From assembly GCA_031769625.1 (NCBI GenBank), contig JAUIMM010000645.1:2212001-2276000 (forward strand): 64,000 nucleotides of DNA, in the 5' to 3' direction. The notes under the pieces were generated by a model. The model worked only from the letters and a program-made list of their open reading frames with translations, was not told the origin of the DNA and ran no database searches. Below, one piece after another: positions 53,401-61,992 of this stretch. This stretch comes from Taudactylus pleione (taxonomy: Eukaryota; Chordata; Amphibia; Anura; Myobatrachidae). The position numbers and the translations under genes were made by a program. The first letter of the stretch is position 1, and each line of letters starts with the position of its first letter.

Positions 53401-55449
53401 CTGACATATAACACTACAGAGATGCAGACAGAGGGAGTATATTAGGAGGATACTGAGATATAACACTACAGAGATGCAGACAGCGGGAGTATATTAGGAG
53501 GATACTGACATATAACACTACAGAGATGCAGACAGAGGGAGTATATTAGGAGGATACTGAGATATAACACTACAGAGATGCAGACAGCGGGAGTATATTA
53601 GGAGGATACTGAGATATAACACTACAGAGATGCAGACAGAGGGAGTATATTAGGAGGATACTGATATATAACACTACAGAGATGCAGACAGAGGGAGTAT
53701 ATTAGGAGGACACTGACATATAACACTACAGAGATGCAGACAGCGGGAGTATATTAGGAGGATACTGAGATATAACACTACAGAGATGCAGACAGCGGGA
53801 ATATATTAGGAGGATACTGAGATATAACACTACAGAGATGCAGACAGCGAGAGTATATTAGGAGGATACTGAGATATAACACTACAGAGATGCAGATAGA
53901 GGGAGTATATTAGGAGGATACTGAGATATAACACTACAGAGATGCAGACAGCGAGAGTATATTAGGAGGATACTGACATATAACACTACAGAGATGCAGA
54001 CAGAGGGAGTATATTAGGAGGATACTGAGATATAACACTACAGAGATGCAGACAGCGGGAGCATATTAGGAGGATACTGAGATATAACACTACAGAGATG
54101 CAGACAGCGGGAGCATATTAGGAGGATACTGAGATATAACACTACAGAGATGCAGACAGAGGGAGTATATTAGGAGGATACTGAGATATAACACTACAGA
54201 GATGCAGACAGCGGGAGTATATTAGGAGGATACTGACATATAACATTACAGAGATGCAGACAGAGGGAGTATATTAGGAGGATACTGACATATAACACTA
54301 CAGAGATGCAGACAGAGGGAGTATATTAGGAGGATACTGACATATAACACTACAGAGATGCAGACAGCGGGAGTATATTAGGAGGATACTGACATATAAC
54401 ACTACAGAGATGCAGACAGCGAGAGTATATTAGGAGGATACTGACATATAACACTACAGAGATGCAGACAGAGGGAGTATATTAGGAGGACACTGAGATA
54501 TAACATTACAGAGATGCAGACAGAGGGAGTATATTAGGAGGACACTGAGATATAACATTACAGAGATGCAGACAGAGGGAGTATATTAGGAGGACACTGA
54601 CATATAACACTACAGAGATGCAGACAGCGGGAGTATATTAGGAGGATACTGAGATATAACACTACAGAGATGCAGACAGAGGGAGTATATTAGGAGGACA
54701 CTGAGATATAACATTACAGAGATGCAGACAGAGGGAGTATATTAGGAGGACACTGACATATAACACTACAGAGATGCAGACAGAGGGAGTATATTAGGAG
54801 GATACTGAGATATAACACTACAGAGATGCAGACAGAGGGAGTATATTAGGAGGACACTGACATATAACACTACAGAGATGCAGACAGAGGGAGTATATTA
54901 GGAGGACACTGACATATAACACTACAGAGATGCAGACAGCGGGAGTATATTAGGAGGATACTGAGATATAACACTACAGAGATGCAGACAGCGGGAATAT
55001 ATTAGGAGGATACTGAGATATAACACTACAGAGATGCAGACAGCGAGAGTATATTAGGAGGATACTGAGATATAACACTACAGAGATGCAGATAGAGGGA
55101 GTATATTAGGAGGATACTGAGATATAACACTACAGAGATGCAGACAGCGAGAGTATATTAGGAGGATACTGACATATAACACTACAGAGATGCAGACAGA
55201 GGGAGTATATTAGGAGGATACTGAGATATAACACTACAGAGATGCAGACAGCGGGAGCATATTAGGAGGATACTGAGATATAACACTACAGAGATGCAGA
55301 CAGCGGGAGCATATTAGGAGGATACTGAGATATAACACTACAGAGATGCAGACAGAGGGAGTATATTAGGAGGATACTGAGATATAACACTACAGAGATG
55401 CAGACAGAGGGAGTATATTAGGAGGATACTGAGATATAACACTAGAGAG
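47419..55449. repeat. 52-bp satellite array, segment 5 (right end)
   Basis: About 154 monomers. It has more unusual variants than the centre: CTCTAAAGAG near 50590-51030, monomers lacking AGG near 49190-49560, and a damaged unit CTATATATGGGGACACAGAG near 50163. The array stops abruptly in CACTAGAGAGACTCC at about 55449. Confidence 0.99.
53060..55449. repeat. 1196-bp higher-order repeat at the right end of the satellite
   Basis: Rare variants recur with a spacing of 1196 bp (23 monomers): GATAGAGGG at 53895 and 55091, CAGCGGGAATATATT near 53790 and 54990, and paired CAGCGGGAGCATATT near 54055/54110 and 55250/55305. About two copies. Confidence 0.8.
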
Positions 55450-55560
55450 ACTCCTGCATAAACAGCTTTTTGTCAGGTTCTTTAGCCAAGGGATTGTGAT
55501 AAACTGAACAATTAGAAGCTGCCCATCTGGGAAAAGCAATGCCAATAGGCAAAGAACACA
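55450..55560. other. Unrecognised flank of the satellite
   Basis: Single-copy-looking sequence between the array end and the next inverted-repeat element. No gene seen. Confidence 0.4.
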
Positions 55561-56015
55561 GGGCCTGACTCAGAGTGGACGCTCTTTGAGAGCGCACGCT
55601 CTGAATCAGGGCGTCCCTGTCTTTTTTTAAAGATGGCCTCCTGGCTGCTCGCTAAGCTGTGGGTGAAAACCCAGAGCTTTAGCGAGCAGCCAGGTGATGG
55701 TCGCGATGGTCACGACCATCGCGGCTTGCGATGAGACCCTTCTGGTAGGGTCTCGTTCCCGCAAGCCCCAGTGAGCTTTCGGCTCTAATAGAGCACTCGT
55801 GATGTCAGTGGGGCTGCCCCCAAACGGCAGGCGTTCTTCCATTTGGGCAGCCACCCCTCCCTGCCCACCTCCAAAAAGGGGGCAAGCTGTCAATCACAAT
55901 CGACAGCTGCCCCGCTTTGGTGCGAGACCCGGAGCGACGGAGCGACCGTCGCTGGCCGTGTCTCACGCATGCGCATGCCATCGATCCGCTTGCAAGCGCT
56001 GTTTGAATCAGGCCC
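55561..56015. mobile_element. 455-bp non-autonomous element, GGGCCTGA termini
   Basis: It starts GGGCCTGACTCA and ends TGAATCAGGCCC, inverted repeats of about 12 bp, with ACA on both sides as a possible 3-bp duplication. Two strong internal hairpins are visible: 55640-55694 (CCTGGCTGCTCGCTAA arms) and the CGCGATGGTC/GACCATCGCG pair at about 55705-55726. The short duplication and termini resemble PIF/Harbinger-type short elements; that assignment is tentative. Confidence 0.7.
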
Positions 56016-56367
56016 ACAGTTTGAGTCCTGTTCTCCAAATATGACCTGAGATAACGAAGTTGGTGATCTGCACCACACCGTGGCTGAGAGCAGGTCAAGG
56101 TGGACACACAGAGAATCATTTAGAATGGCACAAGAATATCGTCCTGTTCTGAATGCTGTCATATTTAGCATGTCAGTATACAATTTGCTGAAGTTTACAA
56201 TGTTAATACATAAAATACAGTAAATAAGGTATGCAGCGAACAAAGATTTTCTAGGGGGCACCAACATTGGATCCAGAACGTAGCCCAAGGCTGACTGAAG
56301 TCTTGCATCCTTTCCCTTCGTACAATAGGGTTCATGAAAATCCCAGTCCATCAGCCAGTCGAAGACT
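56016..56367. other. Unrecognised spacer
   Basis: No supported gene and no clear repeat. Confidence 0.4.
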
Positions 56368-56831
56368 TATACCCCTTTTACACGACTTATAAATCAACCT
56401 GGGATATTTGTCGCGTAAACGGATCAACCCAGGTTCAGTGACCCGGCTGGTTTGCAGGATTGAGCACGAGTTGTTCCCGTGTCACTCTGCAGTGTAAACG
56501 GCGCGACCTGGGTAACTATGACCCGGGTCACGCCGCATGTCGCCCGATTGGCCGGCTTCAGGGCGCTTGGAGATTATAGATTTTCCATGTGTCCACTGCC
56601 TGGCCGACCAGAATGGAGCAGCGCACCCCATCCACTTTCCCTGCCTATGGACTGCTGCGGAGTAAGATAAGGGGGTTGCGGAGGGGGAGGGAGGGTAAAA
56701 AGCGCTGTTCACCTGCGCCGGGTCAGTGCTGACCCGGTTCGGTGCCGCAGTGTAAAAGGGGGTCTGCCCGGGTTGGAAACGTGTTCCAAAGCCCGGGTCA
56801 GACCCAGGACTTTGGAGTAAAAGGGGTATAA
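56368..56831. mobile_element. ~464-bp non-autonomous element, TATACCCCTTTTAC termini
   Basis: The left end TATACCCCTTTTAC and right end GTAAAAGGGGTATA are inverted repeats. AGACT lies at 56363-56367 and again at 56832-56836, a possible target duplication. The interior is full of GACCCGGGTCA/AACCCAGGTT-type short palindromic motifs. No transposase. Confidence 0.7.
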
Positions 56832-57161
56832 AGACTATTGTGTTAGCCAATGATGTTACCTGAAATCCAACCAGTGGGCAATGCTTGATTTACCCAAAAG
56901 TAATATATGCGCCACAGTTCTATATTCTCCTGTCAGCTCGGAGAGCCAACCAGTCATTCTGCTAGCCCAAAGGCTATTTATTCATTTATTCATATATAAA
57001 CTGAGCATCACGTCTCCAAGCTTAAAGCTGCACACACACGTAAAGATTATCTGTCCAACCATCCAGCTAGGTGATTGTCATCCGTGTTATTGTCCCATTG
57101 AACATGCAAAGGGTCATTGCAATGAAGACTGGGGAAAACAATGGATTGGGGGTACACACTA
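56832..57161. other. Unrecognised spacer
   Basis: No supported gene. Open frames here are short and show no family features. Confidence 0.4.
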
Positions 57162-57452
57162 CAGTGTTCTCCCCAGAAAATGTTTCCAGCTGGGTGACAT
57201 CAAGAAGTAGCCGGGTGGGGGCCTTTGCAATAATAAAATGTTTTAACCCTGACCTTATAATGATTTAAACTTGAAATAACATTTTATATATTAATTCTCC
57301 TCTTATTAGAGGCCCAGTCGTCTGATTATGAAAAAGCTGCAAAGTCTGTAGGATCTGGTCCTTTTTATACAGCTGCCAGATACTGTCCCCACTTACAGGC
57401 TCCCAAAGTGCCGGGTGGTGCACCTGCAAAAAATACCCTGGGGAGAACACTG
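57162..57452. mobile_element. 291-bp hAT-like short element, CAGTGTTCTCCCC termini
   Basis: The left CAGTGTTCTCCCCAG and right CTGGGGAGAACACTG are perfect inverted repeats of 15 bp. CAG...CTG ends are usual for hAT-derived short elements. No clean 8-bp duplication is visible, so the copy is old. Confidence 0.75.
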
Positions 57453-57459
57453 CATATAG

Positions 57460-57661
57460 CAGAGGTTCTCAAACTCGGTCCTCAGGACCCCACATAGGTC
57501 ACGTTTTCCAGATCACCCAGCAGGTGCACAGGTGTACTCATTACTCACTGACACAGTTTGAAAGATTCACAGGTGGAGTTAATTATTTCACTTGCCATTC
57601 TGTGAGAATACCTGGAAAACATGCACTGTGTGGGGTCCTGAGGACCGAGTTTGAGAACCTG
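57460..57661. mobile_element. 202-bp hAT-like short element, CAGAGGTTCTCAAACT termini
   Basis: The left end CAGAGGTTCTCAAACTCGGT and the right end form inverted repeats of about 35 bp with one mismatch (CACAGG... on the complement). It begins only seven bases after the previous element. The flanks TGCATATA/TGCACTATA resemble a decayed duplication. Confidence 0.8.
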
Positions 57662-57766
57662 TGCACTATACGATGGTCATACAGATTAGTAGTGAGTACC
57701 AAGGTTGCATGTTATATTGTACAGTGTGTACCCAGCTTTAGATTCAAGATCTGTGAAGTGTTAGAA

Positions 57767-57833
57767 AAGCAGAGATAATACAGAGGAAGCAGAGATAATA
57801 CAGAGGAAGCAGAGATAATACAGAGGAAGCAGA
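57767..57833. repeat. 20-bp tandem repeat, about 3.3 copies
   Basis: AAGCAGAGATAATACAGAGG is repeated three times without change, followed by a partial copy. It loosely resembles part of the 52-bp monomer (GAGATA...ACAGAG), but the similarity is too short to argue common origin. Confidence 0.9.
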
Positions 57834-57989
57834 CGATAGAACGGGGAGAAGCTGATACAATACTGAGGATACGCAGCCACATAGAAGCCTGAGGATAGTG
57901 AGACACGTGGGGCAGCAGGATAAGGCTCGCTGGGGCCCTGCACAGAAGAGGAAGGGTTAATGGAAACACCTCTTGTCCTCATGTACAGC

Positions 57990-58330
57990 AGGAGGGGCAG
58001 TGATTACATTTGAATATTTTCTTGGCAAAGATCCATCTTCATTAATGCGTGGGGGGAATCAGCCAATATTTATAAGAAAAACATATTTGACACTCGAGGG
58101 AGCCGCATTTAGAGCTATTTTGCTAATTTGATGGAGTGGTAATAAGCCCTGGAAAATGTCAGTGCTTCCTGCAAGCAGCTGTTTTAAATCCTCCCTGCAT
58201 GTTGCAGCAACAAGACAATCTCGCTTTCACAATAGGACCTGGATGTCATCTGTTGGCTTTTCCTCCCTTGCCGCTCGCCGTTAAAATATTCCAATTTGTT
58301 TTTGGGATTTGCAGCTTGGTCATTTTACTT
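57990..58330. promoter_or_regulatory. Candidate conserved non-coding element / enhancer
   Basis: This stretch has no repeat structure and looks like vertebrate enhancer sequence: CATTAATG (58040-58047), CCAAT (near 58063), GCTAATTTGATGG (58122-58134), the E-box CAGCTG (58176-58181), a SOX-like ACAATAG (58229-58235), and long TTTGCTAATTTG/TTTGTTTTTGGGATTTG runs. Open frames are short and unlike any protein. The call rests on composition and motif density alone. Confidence 0.35.
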
Positions 58331-58487
58331 TGGTGAACATGATACTGGGGACGGGGGCCAGAAAAAGGACCCAGAAAATGGTGATGGGCCTATGCTGCCT
58401 GCTGGCCCAGGAGACCACTCCACATTCCCTCTTCACTTCTGTACTGCAAAAGCCCCAACATCTCCCTCTAACCCCCTATTGTATATT

Positions 58488-58830
58488 GGTGGGTACACAC
58501 TGGGCGATTAAAGTGGACGACTGAACGATAACGATATCGTTATCGTTCAGTCGTCCACTTAATAGTCCATTTTTTACACAAAAGCGATGAACGATAACGA
58601 CGACGCGCGTTCCCGCGGGTTGTTCGTCATCATCGTTCATCGTGTTAACATGCAGGCCAACCTGCCGATGTCGTCAGGTTGCTGCATGTTGGGGAATGGG
58701 GGAGAGAGCCCGGCGCTGAATGATATTGTTAATGATATCGTTCAGCGGGTGTGCTCTATGTCATGAACGACTGCCGGGGACACACTAGACGATATCGCTC
58801 AGGGAGCATATGGTCTAGTGTGTACGCACC
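58488..58830. mobile_element. 343-bp non-autonomous element, GGTGGGTACACACT termini
   Basis: The left GGTGGGTACACACTGG and right CTAGTGTGTACGCACC are inverted repeats with two mismatches. The interior is rich in CGATAACGATATCGTT-type palindromes, including the perfect palindrome at 58511-58560. No coding capacity; superfamily uncertain and no target duplication identified. Confidence 0.7.
58511..58560. repeat. Perfect 50-bp palindrome with no spacer
   Basis: Starting AAGTGGACGACTGAACGATA and centred on GATATC at 58533-58538, the 25-bp left arm is the exact reverse complement of the right arm, and symmetry ends at 58510/58561. Confidence 0.95.
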
Positions 58831-58993
58831 ATAAGGGGGTCTGCATCTGATTAGGAACAAAATGATATTGCTTTGCACATAGACAGTATGAAGTGAAATC
58901 GGTGTGAGATATATCTCTATTCCGGGTGTTAATAGTCACACTTGCACAAGTCCTGACCTTGCTCAGCAATTGCTAACTTCATCGTACGCTAGT

Positions 58994-59150
58994 CAGGGGT
59001 CTTCAAACTTGGCCCTCCCGATGCTGTGGAACTACACATCCCAGCATGCACTGCACATAGTTTTAGCATGCTGTTATATCAAAAAGGTGGCAGTGCATGC
59101 TGGGATGTGTAGTTCCACAGCAGCTGGAGGGCCAAGTTTGAAGACCCCTG
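58994..59150. mobile_element. 157-bp hAT-like fold-back element, CAGGGGTCTTCAAACT termini
   Basis: The left CAGGGGTCTTCAAACTTGGC and right GCCAAGTTTGAAGACCCCTG are perfect inverted repeats. Pairing continues through GGAACTACACATCCCAGCATGC-type arms, so nearly the whole element folds into one hairpin. CAG...CTG ends fit hAT-derived short elements. Confidence 0.85.
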
Positions 59151-59645
59151 CTATAAGTCTTCAGGTTGCGTACAGCATTGCAGTGGATAAATTATGTACG
59201 CCCCTGAAATGGCGTGCGAATGCACTGGCACGCCTGCATTTCGCCGACCACCAGTCTTGTCACCACCCCCAAATGGCACTTCCTGTCAATCACTCTGTGT
59301 AGTCACTGCGATCGCAGTCCCGATCGCAGTGGCTGGTTCGCGCACTGTGATGCATGCGCCTGCACAGAACACGACAATCGGGCGATAGCATGCGTAATCG
59401 CAGTTGCAGTCCTTGCTGAGTCACCTGTTTAGTCCCCAATGTTCTCAAAATAGCCCAAATCCCTCCAAAAGGTGCAGAAAACACTGAGACTCCGACCCAT
59501 GAAAGCGTCATAGATACCACAGAGCTGTCAGCTGCACATGTACTGTATGTTACCAATCTCCCGCACCCTCACATCCCAGCGCTCTGCTGTACAGTGACCT
59601 AGGACTGTGACGGCCATTGTGCTACACTGACCTTATTGTCATGTA
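59151..59645. other. Unclassified spacer with a GC-rich hairpin
   Basis: An 11-bp perfect stem CACTGCGATCG/CGATCGCAGTG lies at 59304-59331. The region around 59200-59430 may be a fragment of another short element, but no termini are clear. The stretch at about 59595-59650 belongs to the Tc1 transposase remnant listed separately. Confidence 0.5.
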
Positions 59646-59659
59646 CATGGAACCAGTGT
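59598..59659 (-). pseudogene. Tc1/mariner transposase fragment flanking the 51-bp minisatellite
   Basis: The minus strand reads SHWFHVHDNKVSVAQWPSQS and then a stop (TAG at 59598-59600). In Tc1-type transposases the catalytic FQQDNAPCH(K/T)A block is followed by a WF.EHDN...VL.WPSQSPDLNPIE segment. The order and spacing here match up to WPSQS, after which the resemblance ends, so the third catalytic acidic residue is missing. Upstream on the minus strand the same frame enters the 51-bp repeats. Confidence 0.8.
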
Positions 59660-61992
59660 GAGGTGACGTGTGCTGTGTGACACGGAGCGTTATCCTGCTG
59701 GTACCAGTGTGAGATGACGTGTACTGTGTGACATGGAGCGTTATCCTGCTGGGACCAGTGTGAGGTGACGTGTGCTGTGTGACATGGAGCGTTATCCTGC
59801 TGGAAGGAACCAGTGTGAGGTGACGAGTGCTGTGTGACATGGAGCGTTATCCTGCTGGAACCAGTGTGAGGTGACGTGTGCTGTGTGACATGGAGCGTTA
59901 TCCTGCTGGGTCCAGTGTGAGAAGACCTGTGCTGTGTGACATGGAACGTTATACTGCTGGAACCAGTGTGAGATGACCTGTGCTGTGTGACATGGAACGT
60001 TAACCTGCTGGGACCAGTGTGAGGTGACGTGTGCTGTGTGACATGGAGCGTTATCCTGCTGGAACCAGTGTGAGGTGACGTGTGCTGTGTGACATGTCTT
60101 ATCCTGCTGGGACCAGTGAGAGGTGACATGGAGCGTTATCCTGCTGGGACCAGTGTGAGGTGACGTGTGCTGTGTGACATGGAGCGTTATCCTGCTGGAA
60201 CCAGTGTGAGATGACGTGTGCTGTGTGACATGGAGCGTTATCCTGCTGGAACCAGTGTGAGATGACGTGTGCTGTGTGACATGGAGCATTATCCTGCTGT
60301 GACCAGTGTGAGGTGACGTGTGCTGTGTGACATGGAGCATTATCCTGCTGGAACCAGTGTGAGATGACATGTGCTGTGCGACATGGAGCCTTATCCTGCT
60401 GGGACCAGTGAGAGGTGACATGGAGCGTTATCCCCCTGGGACCAGTGTGAGGTGACGTGTGCTGTGTGACATGGAGCGTTATCCTGCTGGGACCAGTGTG
60501 AGGTGACGTGTGCTGTGTGACATGGAGCGTTATCCTGCTGGGACCAGTGTAAGGTGACGTGTGCTGTGTGACATGGAGCGTTATCCTGCTGGAACCAGTG
60601 TGAGGTGACGTGTGCTGTGTGACATGGAGCGTTATCCTGCTGGAACCAGTGTGAGATGACGTGTGCTGTGTGACATGGAGCATTATCCTGCTGGGACCAG
60701 TGAGAGGTGACATGGAGCGTTATCCTGCTGGGACCAGTGTGAGGTGACGTGTGCTGTGTGACATGGAGCGTTATCCTGCTGGGACCAGTGTGAGGTGACG
60801 TGTACTGTGTGACTTGGAGCGTTATCCTGCTGGGACCAGTGTGAGGTGACGTGTGCTGTGTGACATGGAGCGTTATCCAGCAGGAACCAGTGTGAGGTGA
60901 CGTGTGCTGTGTGACATGGAGCGTTATCCTGCTGGGACTAGTGTGAGGTGACGTGTGCTGTGTGACATGGAGCGTTATCCTGCTGGAACCAGTGTGAGGT
61001 GACGTGTGCTGTGTGACATGGAGCGTTATCCTGCTGGAACCAGTGTGAGATGACGTGTGCTGTGTGACATGGAGCATTATCCTGCTGGAACCAGAGTGAG
61101 ATGACGTGTGCTGTGTGACATGGAGCCTTATCCTGCTGGGACCAGTGAGAGGTGACATGGAGCGTTATCCTGCTGGGACCAGTGTGAGGTGACGTGTGCT
61201 GTGTGACATGGAGCGTTATCCTGCTGGAACCAGTGTGAGGTGACATGTGCTGTGTGACATGGAGCGTTATCCTGCTGGAACCAGTGTGAGGTGATGTGTG
61301 CTGTGTGACATGGAGCGTTATCCTGCTGGGACCAGTGTGAGGTGACGTGTGCTGTGTGACATGGAGCGTTAACTTGCTGGGACCAGTGTGAGGTGCTGTG
61401 TGACATGGAGCGTTATCCTGCTGGAACCAGTGTGAGGTGACGTGTGCTGTGTGACAAGGAGCGTTATCCTGCTGGAACCAGTGTGAGATGACGTGTGCTG
61501 TGTGACATGGAGCGTTATCCTGCTGGAACCAGTGTGAGATGACGTGTGCTGTGTGACATGGAGCATTATCCTGCTGGGACCAGTGTGAGGTGACGTGTGC
61601 TGTGTGACATGGAGCATTATCCTGCTGGAACCAGTGTGAGATGACGTGTGCTGTGTGACATGGAGCCTTATCCTGCTGGGACCAGTGAGAGGTGACATGG
61701 AGCGTTATCCTGCTGGGACCAGTGTGAGGTGACGTGTGCTGTGTGACATGGAGTGTTATCCTGCTGGGACCAGTGTGAGGTGACGTGTGCTGTGTGACAT
61801 GGAGCGTTATCCTGCTGGGACCAGTGTGAGGTGACGTGTGCTGTGTGACATGGAGCGTTATCCTGCTGGAACCAGTGTGAGGTGACGTGTGCTGTGTGAC
61901 ATGGAGCGTTATCCTGCTGGAACCAGTGTGAGATGACGTGTGCTGTGTGACATGGAGCATTATCCTGCTGGAACCAGTGTGAGGTGACGTGT
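59650..61992 (-). repeat. 51-bp minisatellite derived from a Tc1-type transposase segment (~46 copies)
   Basis: The unit reads GGAACCAGTGTGAGGTGACG then TGTGCTGTGTGACATGGAGC then GTTATCCTGCT (51 bp = 17 codons). On the minus strand it encodes FQQDNAPCHTAHVTSHW, which contains the second catalytic aspartate block of Tc1-like transposases. Variants alternate GGAACC/GGGACC and GAGGTG/GAGATG. Several shortened units of about 37 bp (lacking the GACGTGTGCTGTGT stretch, for example near 60110, 60413, 60703, 61142, 61685) change the frame. Two of the minus frames stay open for up to 340 codons because 51 is a multiple of three. I infer no protein. Confidence 0.95.

Noticed and set aside
8064..55449. 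CRISPR-like array (regular repeats)
   Set aside because: There are no unique spacers; whole monomers are tandem copies, and the context is eukaryotic transposons.
55627..56850. Open frames of 88-153 codons around 55.6-56.9 kb
   Set aside because: They overlap short inverted-repeat elements, occur on both strands at once and show no protein family features.
59599..61960. Long open frames of 176-340 codons on the minus strand, as a repetitive protein gene
   Set aside because: They follow from a 51-bp repeat whose length is a multiple of three. Two frames are open at once, short units change the frame, and there is no promoter or unique coding end. The transposase origin explains the sequence better.
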